This document shows, piece after piece, positions 1 to 8,837 of a stretch of 37,102 bases of DNA. Each line of letters opens with the position of its first letter. The first letter of the stretch is position 1. The notes under the pieces are model-generated. The model had not been told where the DNA came from. It saw only the letters and a list, made by a program, of their open reading frames with translations, and did not search any database. The translations under genes and the position numbers were made by a program. Source of the DNA: Thermoplasmata archaeon (GTDB taxonomy: Archaea > Thermoplasmatota > E2 > UBA202 > JdFR-43). The stretch spans positions 1 through 37,102 of the forward strand of contig JAGGZK010000061.1 of assembly GCA_021162065.1 (NCBI GenBank), written 5' to 3'.

Positions 1-1385
1 TTATTGTTAAGGTTAATCTTTATCCCATAAGATATGTGGCAGGTGATGTTCTTTATGCCGAGAATTTTGATGTTGATGTTGATTATACTCCACCTTCAAA
101 ACCCATGTTCAATGTGGACACCTATGACCTCCTGATTATATGCCCAAGGGCCTGGGAGGATCTGCTGAACACCTTTGCACAGCATAAGGAAGAGCACGGG
201 ATAAAAACAAAGGTTGTGTGTCTGGAATGCATGCTTGGCGGTGAGTATTTCCCTGTGCAGGGAAGGGATGATGCGGAGAAGTTGAAATATTTCATTAAGG
301 ATGCCATAGAGAACTGGGGAGTAAAATATGTTCTTCTTGTTGGTGGGAGAAAGCCCGGCATGAAGGAACAATGGCTCATGCCGGTGAGGTATGTCCATGT
401 GACATGGCCTGAGACAGGTTATGTGGAAAATCGCTACATAAGTGATTTGTATTTTGCCGACATATATGATGCCAATTACTCCTTTTCCTCATGGGACACC
501 GATGGTAATGGTATATTCTCAGAGTGGAGAAAAATGGAGAAGTTGAAGGATGATGTTGATCTCTATCCCGATGTTTATCTCGGAAGATGGGCCTGCAGAA
601 ATGAGTGGGAGGTTAAAACAATGATTGAAAAGACCATCGAATATGAGAACAGTCACACAAATAAAAAAATCGTTCTTGTGGGCGGCGATACCTTTGAACC
701 CGAGGGCATAGAAGGTGAGATAGTATGCGATAAAGCCATGGAGTATCTGCCGGGGTATGAGGCAGCAAAGGTTTACGCCAGCGAGACCAAGGTTAATCCA
801 AAGAATATAAGAAATGCTCTCGGAGATGGCAGCGCCTTCATGCTATTTCATGGGCACGGCGGCCCCATAAGATGGAATACCTGCAAACCAGGCGTATTCG
901 ACAGAAGGGAACGCGGCTTATGGGTTTTTGACATACCCTTTTTCTTTAATCAGGAATATCCCATCACCATATTTGGCGGCTGCCACACCGCCATGTTCAA
1001 CATAAGCATGACGGTATTTTCATGGTCCATTCCCTCACCCGAAGGGCTTAGCTGGTGGTTCGCCCGCAAGTATAATGGAGGAGGAATATCAAGTTTTGGC
1101 TACACTGCCTTTCCTGTTGGAACGCCGGGCGAGGCAGGCGATTTGGATGGAGACGGCATAAATGAGCCGGACTGCGTTGAGTCGGGCTATGGATACATGG
1201 AGCTTGGTTTATTTGAGGGATATGCCAATGGACTGCAATATCTCGGAGAATGCTGGGGTCATGCTGTTTCCCGCTACACAGAACATTTCAAAATTCCATA
1301 TGAGAGATGGCATTTCCACACAATTCAGAGTTTCGTACTCCTTGGCGATCCCTCGCTGAAAATAGGAGGATATGGAGAGCAATAA
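1..1385 (+). CDS. C25 (gingipain-like) cysteine peptidase, 5' end missing
   Basis: The frame is already open at base 3 and reads through position 36 without a break, so the gene begins before the window. About 460 residues remain. The region FHGHGGP followed some 45 residues later by FGGCHTAMFN is the His and Cys dyad arrangement of clan CD peptidase family C25. The protein ends in LLGDPSL, a usual C-terminal block of the C25 catalytic domain. Two Asp/Gly-rich stretches (DTDGNG and DLDGDG) look like calcium-binding loops. Family members are secreted and degrade proteins, but no signal peptide can be seen because the N-terminus is absent. A role in feeding on extracellular peptides is inferred. 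The family call is fairly secure; substrate specificity is not predictable. Confidence 0.85.
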   Translation, partial: IVKVNLYPIRYVAGDVLYAENFDVDVDYTPPSKPMFNVDTYDLLIICPRAWEDLLNTFAQHKEEHGIKTKVVCLECMLGGEYFPVQGRDDAEKLKYFIKDAIENWGVKYVLLVGGRKPGMKEQWLMPVRYVHVTWPETGYVENRYISDLYFADIYDANYSFSSWDTDGNGIFSEWRKMEKLKDDVDLYPDVYLGRWACRNEWEVKTMIEKTIEYENSHTNKKIVLVGGDTFEPEGIEGEIVCDKAMEYLPGYEAAKVYASETKVNPKNIRNALGDGSAFMLFHGHGGPIRWNTCKPGVFDRRERGLWVFDIPFFFNQEYPITIFGGCHTAMFNISMTVFSWSIPSPEGLSWWFARKYNGGGISSFGYTAFPVGTPGEAGDLDGDGINEPDCVESGYGYMELGLFEGYANGLQYLGECWGHAVSRYTEHFKIPYERWHFHTIQSFVLLGDPSLKIGGYGEQ

Positions 1386-1393
1386 ATGCTGGG

Positions 1394-1654
1394 CTATAAA
1401 ATGGGATAATCCCTCTCTATCTCATAGTCCGTCACCAGCGTGTTGCCTATGTCTTCCTCCTTCTTGTAATCCTCCACCTCCTTTTCCTTTAGTGCCACAA
1501 ATCTGGAATAGATGTGTTCCCCCAGTATCTCCCTCGCAAGTTCGCTTTCCTTCATTTTATTGAGAGCAACCTCAAGATTTTCTGGAAGACGGGGAATGTT
1601 TACATCATTTCCTGCTCTGTAAATCAATTTTTCATTTTTGGCATCATAAACAAA
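1394..1654 (-). pseudogene. C-terminal remnant of a second glutamine synthetase
   Basis: The translation carries the typical C-terminal tail of type I glutamine synthetase. LPENLEVAL is followed by LGEHIYSRF, then a Lys/Glu-rich helix ending EDY, then a VTDYEIERD end. The same region of the intact glnA next door reads MPSNLMEAI. No ATG precedes it: the first usable codon is a TTG at 1625-1627, and the open frame reaches only to a stop at 1694-1696. The catalytic N-terminal domains are missing, so it cannot be an active synthetase. It points away from the intact glnA and abuts that gene's upstream repeats. It is most likely the 3' end of a lost paralogue left by an inversion or deletion; expression as a short protein is less likely. 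Confidence 0.7.
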
Positions 1655-1656
1655 TG

Positions 1657-1714
1657 TTTTGACATTCTTGTTTTGATATTCTATTTTGACATTCTAAAAA
1701 AATTTTTATAATCC
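1657..1714 (+). promoter_or_regulatory. glnA promoter with three tandem 12-bp direct repeats
   Basis: Three copies of TTTTGAYATTCT lie at 1657-1668, 1671-1682 and 1684-1695. The outer two are identical and the middle has T for C. They are spaced 14 and 13 bases apart, and the last ends just before an AT-rich TATA-like box (AATTTTTATAAT, 1701-1712). The box centre is about 26 bases before the glnA ATG, which predicts a leaderless transcript. Repeats directly upstream of the TATA box would suit an activator; a repressor is also possible. They do not resemble the GGAA-N6-TTCC operator known for NrpR. Confidence 0.6.
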
Positions 1715-1732
1715 AACCATATCAAAACTCCA

Positions 1733-3031
1733 ATGGAAAAAAGAAAAATTGAAAAGATGATAGAGGAGAATGGTATTAATTGGATTCAGATTCATTTTAC
1801 AGATTTGCTGGGAAAACTGAGGATTTTACATTTTTCATCTGATAAATTTTTGGAAGATGTCATGGAAAATGGTTTCAATTTTGATGGCTCATCCGTGGGA
1901 TTGGCAAGTATTGAAGCATCAGATTTAATCGCAATACCAGATAAAGACACTTTTCTGATTCTCCCTCATGAGGATGATGAGGCACGGATGGTGGCGAATA
2001 TCTACACCCCTTCTTTAAAACCTCTACCAGCAGACCCAAGAAATATTTTGATAAAGGCAATAAGAAAAATAAAGAGGGCGGGGTATAACGAAATAAAAAT
2101 ATCTCCTGAAATGGAGTTTTATGTATTAGATAAATATGGAGAGGAAAATGTGGAGATAGAGGAAAAGGAAGGATATTTTGCACCACCTCCTCTCGACAAT
2201 GCAAAAGATTATAGAAAAGATTTATCCAATGCTCTGATTGAAAGCGGATATTCCATAAAATATCATCATCATGAGACGGGAAAACAACAGCATGAAATAG
2301 AAATTAAAACCTTAGAAGCATTAAGGGCAGCGGATTTCTGTGTTTACTTTAAATATCTTGCAAGAGAGATAGCAACTTTCCATGAATTATTTGTCACATT
2401 TATGCCCAAACCATTTTCAAACGATGCAGGCAATGGAATGCACGCCCATATTGCCCTATATGCCAAGAAAAAAAATGTATTTTATGATAAAGACGATGAG
2501 CATAATCTCAGCCAGATAGCAAGATATTTTATTGGAGGAATAATAGAACATGCAAGGGCAATTGCTGCAATAGCAAACCCCACCATCAATTCATACAAAA
2601 GATTGATACCAAACTTTGAGGCACCGTGCTACATAACATGGGGAAGATTCAACAGAAGTGCTCTCATAAGAGTGCCTGCAAAGAAAGAGCCAGACATAGA
2701 AATAAGAAATGCCGATACTTGCGCAAACCCATACCTTTTATACGCATCCCTCCTATATGCTGGCCTTGATGGAATAAAGAAAAAAATCGAGTATGATCCA
2801 GTTGAGAAAAATCTTTATGCCCTCACCAAAAGGGAAATAAGGGAGTATGGAATAAATAGAATGCCATCCAACCTTATGGAAGCAATTGAAGAACTGGAAA
2901 ATGACGAACTATTAAGAAAATCCATAGGAAAGGAGGCAATAGATATGTATATCGAGATGAAGAAAAAGGAGTGGAGAAGCTATATGACAGAGGTAACAAA
3001 TCTGGACTACAAATTTTACCTAAGTTATTAG
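1733..3031 (+). CDS. glnA: Glutamine synthetase, type I
   Basis: This 432-residue cytoplasmic enzyme makes glutamine from glutamate, ammonia and ATP and is the main ammonia-assimilation step. The family motifs are all visible: FDGSS at residues 50-54, metal-binding EMEFY at 126-130, HHETGKQQHEIE at about 179-190, NGMHAH at 234-239, NPTINSYKRL, and the RVPAKKEPDIEIR block near 330. I see no adenylylation loop of the type I-beta enzymes, and the length suits the alpha type usual in archaea. It starts at the ATG about 26 bases after a TATA-like box. Regulation through the three upstream repeats is inferred. A remnant of a second GS lies head-to-head upstream. Confidence 0.96.
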   Translation: MEKRKIEKMIEENGINWIQIHFTDLLGKLRILHFSSDKFLEDVMENGFNFDGSSVGLASIEASDLIAIPDKDTFLILPHEDDEARMVANIYTPSLKPLPADPRNILIKAIRKIKRAGYNEIKISPEMEFYVLDKYGEENVEIEEKEGYFAPPPLDNAKDYRKDLSNALIESGYSIKYHHHETGKQQHEIEIKTLEALRAADFCVYFKYLAREIATFHELFVTFMPKPFSNDAGNGMHAHIALYAKKKNVFYDKDDEHNLSQIARYFIGGIIEHARAIAAIANPTINSYKRLIPNFEAPCYITWGRFNRSALIRVPAKKEPDIEIRNADTCANPYLLYASLLYAGLDGIKKKIEYDPVEKNLYALTKREIREYGINRMPSNLMEAIEELENDELLRKSIGKEAIDMYIEMKKKEWRSYMTEVTNLDYKFYLSY

Positions 3032-3045
3032 AAAGATGCAGATTT

Positions 3046-3852
3046 TTATGCTTCCTCCTCCATCCTTCTCTTCATCTCCTCCTTAACTGCTTCCCTGTGC
3101 TCCCTGTCGCCGCCCCTGCCCTTTAACCTGCAGGAAAGTTTTCTTATCGCCTCCTCCGGACCATAACATATCAGGCGGTCATCTTTTTTTATCATGGTGT
3201 CGCCGTGGGGTGCCCCTATAAACTCCTCTCTCTCGCCAATTTTTCTGTATATTCCCAGCACTATGATGCCCTCCTCGTCGATTTTCAAATCTCTCAACCT
3301 CTTGTTTTGGAGCCAGCTTTTCTCTCTCACAACAAATTCTCCTATGGTGTACCCCTTGCTCAATCCTAACAGCTGCTCATAGTCATAAATTTTAAGAGAT
3401 GTGAACCTCTCCAGCGCCCTCTTTATCAGCCATCTCATCCCTTTATCAATCATCTTTGAGCGGGCAAAGAGATATAGGATGAAGAGGCCAACAGCAAGCC
3501 ATGCAGCACGGAGAGCAGCTGCTTCCTGCGACTGGTTCATGAAGGTGAGTAGCAAGGTTGCCATGGCGGAGACAATGCCCGCATTTCCTATGAAAATGAG
3601 AAGGCGAATGATTTTTCTTCTTACAGGGTGGGACACGACATGCTCTGATTCCGATGTAGTAAAGCCGGTGCCGGAAAAGGCGGACTGGGCCTGAAAGGAG
3701 GCCATATCTCTCGATAGGCCCGTCATTTCCAGAGCAACGGCTCCAATCCTGACTATCACTATGGAAAAAAGGATTACAAGTAGCAGAGATATGAGGGCTA
3801 TCATCTTAGATAAAAGAGGTTTGCCTAAATATGGGTTTTCATTTTTGGCCAT
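3046..3852 (-). CDS. Membrane protein with C-terminal TrkA_C/RCK_C-like domain
   Basis: The 268-residue protein has about three N-terminal membrane helices (near residues 14-38, 85-105 and 115-130) followed by a soluble region. Residues 165-245 look like a TrkA_C domain, the ligand-binding module that gates many potassium channels and transporters (IGEFVVREKSW, then DDRLICYGP). Between the first two helices is AQSAFSGTGFTTSE, which resembles the pore-loop region of TrkH/KtrB potassium transporters. The tail is highly charged. A role in potassium or other ion homeostasis is inferred; I cannot tell whether it conducts ions itself or only regulates a partner. It converges on glnA with a 14-base gap. 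There is no obvious partner gene nearby. Confidence 0.6.
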   Translation of the reverse strand: MAKNENPYLGKPLLSKMIALISLLLVILFSIVIVRIGAVALEMTGLSRDMASFQAQSAFSGTGFTTSESEHVVSHPVRRKIIRLLIFIGNAGIVSAMATLLLTFMNQSQEAAALRAAWLAVGLFILYLFARSKMIDKGMRWLIKRALERFTSLKIYDYEQLLGLSKGYTIGEFVVREKSWLQNKRLRDLKIDEEGIIVLGIYRKIGEREEFIGAPHGDTMIKKDDRLICYGPEEAIRKLSCRLKGRGGDREHREAVKEEMKRRMEEEA

Positions 3853-3925
3853 ATGACTCCATCAATATCCTATTTTTCAAACAGAATAATGTCCAAGTCT
3901 CTAATTTTTTCTATTTTTATGCTTT

Positions 3926-5083
3926 TTATGCGAGATGCTGAGACCTACATTTCTTCCATTTATTTGCAACAAGAATTGCAATTGGAAGAATTATGAATGC
4001 AACCATATCCCCAGTGTCGCCAGCAAATGCAAGTATGCTGGCAAAATTTTTTATTCCTAAAAGATATATTATTATAGGGGGAACTACCGTTATCAACCAA
4101 GCATATATTTTTTTAATGTTGAAAAAATATTTTGTATTGCTTTGCTGGGCAAGAGCAACTCCAATATAACTTGTTGTTATTGCCACCATAGGAATAATGT
4201 TACCTATTATATTTCCAACTCTTCCATATATGGATTGCAAGGCCTGTGTGGCTATTTGAGGAGTCTCTCTCCCAAATGAAAAAAGGAAAGATGCCATAAA
4301 AACTGCATATATAATAGCAGGAATGATAAAAGATAGAATGACGACTTTCTTTGCCTTATCATAATCTCCAAGTCCATTATATACGTCTGGAATGACAGTA
4401 TGGCACCCTAAAGAAAATATTGCCACCCCCATCATTGAAAGCACTCCACCAAAATTTGTATATAGCCCATTTTCAACCTTTGCAGTTGGCAACAACATGA
4501 ATATTACTGCTGTAAAAAGAAAGAGCATGAAGAAGCTCAATATCAATTCAGTTTTCCCACTTGCCTCTAGCCCAAGATATATTATGGTGGAAGCGAAAAG
4601 CCAGAATAGAAGCGCGGAAGACGTTTCATTCACCCCAAACAAACTTGAAAAAACATTTCCCATCCCAGCAACATAAGCAAGCAAAGCTCCGAAGCTCATA
4701 ATAAAAATACTAACATACATCACCCATCCTCCAAACTTTCCAAAGATTTTTTGTGCAAGATTGCTCATCTGCATTCCACCCATCTCAGCTGAATATTTCA
4801 AAACTATTAGGGCGGTGAATAGCATCAGCAATGTTATCCCAAATAAAATGGTGGCGGCAAGGAAAAAGCCAACACGAGAGGCAGCATAGGGGAGTCCAAG
4901 GACGCCAGCCCCGATTTGAGTGCCAACGAGAATAGCAACACCCTCCATAAATGTAATTTTTGGTTTATAAAGTTTTATTGTGCTTATTCTTATGAAATGT
5001 TTTCTTTGTTCCCTTAAAATATGGATAAGCAACCTTTCTCTTTTGAGACGCTTCCTTCTTAATATTTTTCTTGTATTGTCCAT
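3926..5083 (-). CDS. Amino-acid permease, aromatic amino acid/APC family
   Basis: A 385-residue inner-membrane transporter with about eleven hydrophobic helices. The first helix carries GTQIGAGVLGLPYAAS, the unwound GxxIGAGxLxLP motif of the Trp/Tyr permease branch of the APC superfamily. Transport of an amino acid, probably aromatic or hydrophobic, by ion symport is expected from the family. The N-terminal 40 residues are very basic and precede the first helix. The start is supported by context, because its ATG lies one base after the stop of the upstream RAM-domain gene. The two genes are therefore almost certainly cotranscribed, suggesting that the small sensor protein reports on the transported amino acid. 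Confidence 0.85.
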   Translation of the reverse strand: MDNTRKILRRKRLKRERLLIHILREQRKHFIRISTIKLYKPKITFMEGVAILVGTQIGAGVLGLPYAASRVGFFLAATILFGITLLMLFTALIVLKYSAEMGGMQMSNLAQKIFGKFGGWVMYVSIFIMSFGALLAYVAGMGNVFSSLFGVNETSSALLFWLFASTIIYLGLEASGKTELILSFFMLFLFTAVIFMLLPTAKVENGLYTNFGGVLSMMGVAIFSLGCHTVIPDVYNGLGDYDKAKKVVILSFIIPAIIYAVFMASFLFSFGRETPQIATQALQSIYGRVGNIIGNIIPMVAITTSYIGVALAQQSNTKYFFNIKKIYAWLITVVPPIIIYLLGIKNFASILAFAGDTGDMVAFIILPIAILVANKWKKCRSQHLA

Positions 5084-5084
5084 A

Positions 5085-5318
5085 TTATTCTATAACAATT
5101 GCCGTTGTCGTATCAATAACTCCATCTATTTTATATATAGAAGGAATAATTTCTTTTGCAAGCCTTCTTAAATTATCTGCTTTAACACTTACAATTGCGT
5201 CATATGGACCAGTTACTTCCTCTGCTTCTATAACATTTTTTATCTTTTTCTTTATTTCCTTGATTACCTTTTCTGCCTTATCCACTTCCAAAGTAAGTAA
5301 AACATAGGCTTTTATCAT
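5085..5318 (-). CDS. Stand-alone Lrp/AsnC ligand-binding (RAM) domain protein
   Basis: The 77 residues correspond to the RAM domain of Lrp/AsnC regulators with no DNA-binding helix-turn-helix attached. It begins with the strand AYVLLTLEV, contains VTGPYDAIVSVKAD and ends in a VIDTTTAIVIE strand. RAM domains bind amino acids and assemble into dimers and octamers, so single-domain forms can act as sensors or modulate full-length Lrp proteins. It is the first gene of a two-gene unit with the amino-acid permease, one base apart. A regulatory partner might be the Lrp-family protein at 30.3 kb, but nothing here shows this. Confidence 0.85.
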   Translation of the reverse strand: MIKAYVLLTLEVDKAEKVIKEIKKKIKNVIEAEEVTGPYDAIVSVKADNLRRLAKEIIPSIYKIDGVIDTTTAIVIE

Positions 5319-5531
5319 GAGTTTAAATAAAATGCATCTTTTTAATCTTTATCCTAATTTCTATTTTTGTGTTGAATAATTATTGCAAAAGAATAACAAA
5401 TTATACAAATTTCATTGCTATCCCCAAAACATTCTTCCCCTTGCTTTTATCATTACAGATCTTTATGCCTTGAGAATGGGAGTGAATAAAACCAAAAAAA
5501 GATGACAGCCTTTCCTTCTATTAACCATTTC

Positions 5532-6305
5532 TCAGAATGCCCTTCTTATCTCCACCCTTCTATCGGATAATTTCACCATTTCCGAAAATACTTTTTCCAC
5601 ATACTTCCTATTCAACTCCCCCATAAACCATTCTCTCATTTCTGGAGGAAGAGCATCACGCACTGCATCCATAACCCCCTCCTTTAAATGGAAATTGTCT
5701 AGTATTATCTCTCTTGCCCCGACATCGATAAACGCCTCCAGATACTCCCTTATCTCATATTCTGGGAGGGGAAAGAGAGGACCTGCAAAAACATAGGTGT
5801 AGATTTCCATTTCTGACAGCTGTTTCAAGGCTTTCAATCTCCTTTCTATGGATGGAGCATTTGGTTCCAGATGTTTCCTCATTTCATCATTTAATGTTGG
5901 TATGGTAAAACCCACCTTCACATGGCTCATCTTTGTGAGTATATCCACATCCCTTAAAACCATATCTGATTTCGTTAAAATATCCACTGGCCAATCATAC
6001 TTTGCCAGAAGGAGGAGGCAGTTACGTGTGATTTCATACTTCCTCTCCGCTGGCTGATAGGCATCCGTTGATGTGGATATCCCCACCACTCCTCTTCTCT
6101 TCACCTTTAGTTCCTTTCTCAGAACAGCAGGCATATTAATTTTTGCATATAGGTTGTGTTTCCATTCCTCCCTTTCCATCCGAAGGACATTTGGCACATA
6201 GCAGTAAACGCATCCATGCTGGCACCCAACATAGGGATTGAGGGAGTAATCTATTCCAGGGAGACGGGAGATGGTTAAAGCAGATTTGCACCATTTCTCC
6301 TTCAT
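5532..6305 (-). CDS. Radical SAM protein, SPL/SplB-like family
   Basis: A 257-residue protein with Cys28, Cys32 and Cys35 in the sequence GCQHGCVYCYVPN. This is the CX3CX2C motif that binds the radical-SAM 4Fe-4S cluster. The surrounding NPYVGC start and overall length fit the group related to spore photoproduct lyase (COG1533), whose archaeal members have no proven substrate. Its start overlaps the stop of nreA by four bases, so the two are translationally coupled. Since NreA is a DNA repair factor, a role in repairing or processing damaged DNA or RNA is inferred. It could instead be a nucleic-acid or protein modifying enzyme. Confidence 0.85.
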   Translation of the reverse strand: MKEKWCKSALTISRLPGIDYSLNPYVGCQHGCVYCYVPNVLRMEREEWKHNLYAKINMPAVLRKELKVKRRGVVGISTSTDAYQPAERKYEITRNCLLLLAKYDWPVDILTKSDMVLRDVDILTKMSHVKVGFTIPTLNDEMRKHLEPNAPSIERRLKALKQLSEMEIYTYVFAGPLFPLPEYEIREYLEAFIDVGAREIILDNFHLKEGVMDAVRDALPPEMREWFMGELNRKYVEKVFSEMVKLSDRRVEIRRAF

Positions 6306-7543
6306 TTCGCAAAATCCTCCAGTTTTTTCTGATAAAGATTGTGCTTTAAAAGTTCGCTGCTCTCAATCCATCTTTTAATGGGAATATGGAGGAGAGATGA
6401 AACGAAAAGCATTGCCTCCTTCATGTTTTCAAATTTTCTTGCCTCTCCCCTTAACGCCTTCCTCACATTCTCCCTCACATTCCATACCCCAACGGGCATT
6501 ATGTAGCCGGGGTGTATCTCCCTCAGCACCACCGCCCCTGCCTGCCTTTTCTCCTTTCGCAACTTCTCCGCCACCGCTAAGCGGGCAGCATAGTAGCAGC
6601 CGCCTATGGTCGCATACTCGCTCCTGCCATTGTAGTATTCGTGATCGCCGAAAATCACTATTCTCTTGCCCATTGGATTCCATGTGGTGTTGGGGTACCA
6701 TGCCTCTATGAGTTCATACTGCCACTCACTCGGATACATCAAAACCACCCATAAATTATCCATGCTTTTTGTGTAATATACTCTGTACTCATTGAGCCAG
6801 GGGTGCGCTTTTATTTCCTCCACCATTTTTTTCCCTATGGTGTCATCTACAGCTGTAATACTCCATCTTGTTGGAACCATTTTTTTGTCAATTCCAAGAA
6901 GCCCAGCAGAAAACGCCTTCTGAATGGAGGAAACAAAGGTGCCATTCTCGTATAGCCATAATATTGCCTCCACCGCCTTCATCTCGTCGTAGAACACTTT
7001 TTCTATCTTTGGATGAACCTTCGGATTTTCCATTCTTATTTTCTTTATGGGAGCCGATGGACCATGGGGCTGCACCTCATCGTATAATGCTATGACGCCT
7101 CTCGGCTTCCTCTCAAATTCCACCTCCATTTCCACCGGCTTAAAGGCCATCGCCAGCTCCTGTATATGCTCCACCATCCTTCCCTGCAGATTTCTCACAT
7201 CTACCCGATACTTTCCTCTCACAAGTTTCATTCTGAAATCCACTATGTCGTCTATGCTGCGTCCATGCCATAGTTCGGGGGTGTCCATGAATGAGGTATC
7301 GCCTTCCACAGGAGGGAGCATAGGGCCAGCATACACCTTCGGATATCCCATCCTGCCCACAAAAATTGAGGGAGGTGAGTTTCCATGCAAGACATTTTTC
7401 TCAATGAGCGGCTTTACTTCGAGATTTTTGTGATATTTCACCATTACAGGACAGCGGGGTTTGCCACAGAGCATTTTGGTGCCACGGCATCTTATGCATA
7501 TGCTGTCATCCATGCTGATAAAAGAGCGTGGCCTAGTCTTCAC
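6302..7543 (-). CDS. nreA: DNA repair protein NreA
   Basis: The 413-residue protein has an N-terminal zinc-finger-like cluster (Cys16, Cys19, Cys26, Cys31) and the large conserved Nre body, including KVYAGPMLPPVEGDT, the GPSAPIKK region and the C-terminal GVWNVRENVRKAL. The last residues QKKLEDFAK (405-413) resemble a PCNA-interacting PIP box, QxxLxxF, as known for archaeal Nre proteins. Genetic work in Haloferax links Nre proteins to repair after mitomycin C damage; the chemistry is unknown. The second Met at residue 11 (7511-7513) is an alternative start that keeps the zinc finger. It is first in a two-gene unit with the radical SAM protein. Confidence 0.9.
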   Translation of the reverse strand: MKTRPRSFISMDDSICIRCRGTKMLCGKPRCPVMVKYHKNLEVKPLIEKNVLHGNSPPSIFVGRMGYPKVYAGPMLPPVEGDTSFMDTPELWHGRSIDDIVDFRMKLVRGKYRVDVRNLQGRMVEHIQELAMAFKPVEMEVEFERKPRGVIALYDEVQPHGPSAPIKKIRMENPKVHPKIEKVFYDEMKAVEAILWLYENGTFVSSIQKAFSAGLLGIDKKMVPTRWSITAVDDTIGKKMVEEIKAHPWLNEYRVYYTKSMDNLWVVLMYPSEWQYELIEAWYPNTTWNPMGKRIVIFGDHEYYNGRSEYATIGGCYYAARLAVAEKLRKEKRQAGAVVLREIHPGYIMPVGVWNVRENVRKALRGEARKFENMKEAMLFVSSLLHIPIKRWIESSELLKHNLYQKKLEDFAK

Positions 7544-7663
7544 ATGTTTTAAACATGCATCAATAAAAAAGTTTTGGGGGAGCGGAGGAGGTTAAATAAT
7601 TTTCTCCAAGAATGTTGAAAGGCATTTGTGATAAAATTAATTATGTGCTTCCGCTATTCCATT

Positions 7664-8812
7664 ATGGAGAAACTCACTAGGGATATCTTCCTGCTCGGCA
7701 TAATAAGCTTCTTTGCCGATGCCAGCAGTGAAATGATAATGCCCGTTCTTCCATTCTTTGTAGCTGCCATAGGCGGCGGAGGCATTGCCCTGGGGTTGAT
7801 AGCGGGATTGGGTGATGGGATAGCGAGCATATCAAAAATTTTTTCTGGGGTGATTTCCGATAGAACGGGAAAAAGGAAGGTGTTCATCGCCTCCGGCTAT
7901 GGCATATCTGCCGTTTCCAAATTTTTCTTTCCCCTCTCTTCCCAGTGGTGGCATCTGACCATATTGCGGGGAATAGAGAGAGTTGGAAAGGGGATAAGGG
8001 GCTCTCCAAGAGATGCCCTCATAGGCGACCTTTATAAAGAAAGAAGGGGGGAGGCATACGGTGTGCACAGAGCCTTGGATACAGCGGGGGCAATACTGGG
8101 AAGTTTTCTGGCCTTTCTCTTTTTCTGGCTTTTTAAAATGGATATCAGAGATATAATGCTCATCGCCGCCATCATAGCATTTTTTGCCATCCCTCCCATA
8201 TTTTTTGTTAGGGAGATAAAAACGGTAAGGAAGAGAAGCAAGGGAAAAATTCCCCCGGGACTGAAGAAATTCACACTGGTGGCAACCCTATTCTCCTTAG
8301 GGAATTTCAGCTACATGTTTCTTCTGTGGAGGGCAGGAGGAGAGGAGATGGAGGGCGAGTATGTTGCCTATGCCCTCCTTCTTTACGTATTTTTCAACAT
8401 CATCTATGCATCCCTTTCCCCATATTTTGGAAAGCTCTCCGACAGGATGGACAGGAGGATAGTAATATTCTTTGGATATCTTGTTTTCACCTTCACATGC
8501 TTTGGCTTCATCTTCCTCCCCGTATTTTCATCCATTCCATTCTACGTCCTTGCCCTTCTGCTTTTCTCTTTATACGGAGTATTCAATGCCCTCATAGAGG
8601 GCAACCAGCGCGCCTTCGCCTCCGATTTGAGTGAATACAGGGGAACAGCCCAGGGGTTTTTCCAGGCATCCGTGGGGCTTGCCGCCATACCCGCCAACTT
8701 CATGGCGGGGCTCCTCTGGGAAATCCTTCCCGAGCTTACTTTCATATATGGAGCAATCATCTCCCTCCTTGCCTCCATCCTCCTCATAACCATGGAGATT
8801 GAAAAACATTAA
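7664..8812 (+). CDS. MFS transporter
   Basis: A major facilitator superfamily protein of about 382 residues with roughly twelve membrane helices. The loop between helices 2 and 3 has SDRTGKRKV, the MFS signature. The block RGIERVGKGIRGSPRDALIGD is characteristic of a family of MFS proteins with the RxPRDALI motif, often annotated as drug or metabolite exporters. An N-terminal FADASSEMIMPVLPFF also fits this family. I place the start at the ATG at 7664 (MEKLTRD) because the 12 residues before it are not helix-like; a GTG at 7628 would extend it. The substrate is unknown. Confidence 0.85.
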   Translation: MEKLTRDIFLLGIISFFADASSEMIMPVLPFFVAAIGGGGIALGLIAGLGDGIASISKIFSGVISDRTGKRKVFIASGYGISAVSKFFFPLSSQWWHLTILRGIERVGKGIRGSPRDALIGDLYKERRGEAYGVHRALDTAGAILGSFLAFLFFWLFKMDIRDIMLIAAIIAFFAIPPIFFVREIKTVRKRSKGKIPPGLKKFTLVATLFSLGNFSYMFLLWRAGGEEMEGEYVAYALLLYVFFNIIYASLSPYFGKLSDRMDRRIVIFFGYLVFTFTCFGFIFLPVFSSIPFYVLALLLFSLYGVFNALIEGNQRAFASDLSEYRGTAQGFFQASVGLAAIPANFMAGLLWEILPELTFIYGAIISLLASILLITMEIEKH

Positions 8813-8837
8813 AAAGCAAGCCACCTTTACTCATAAG

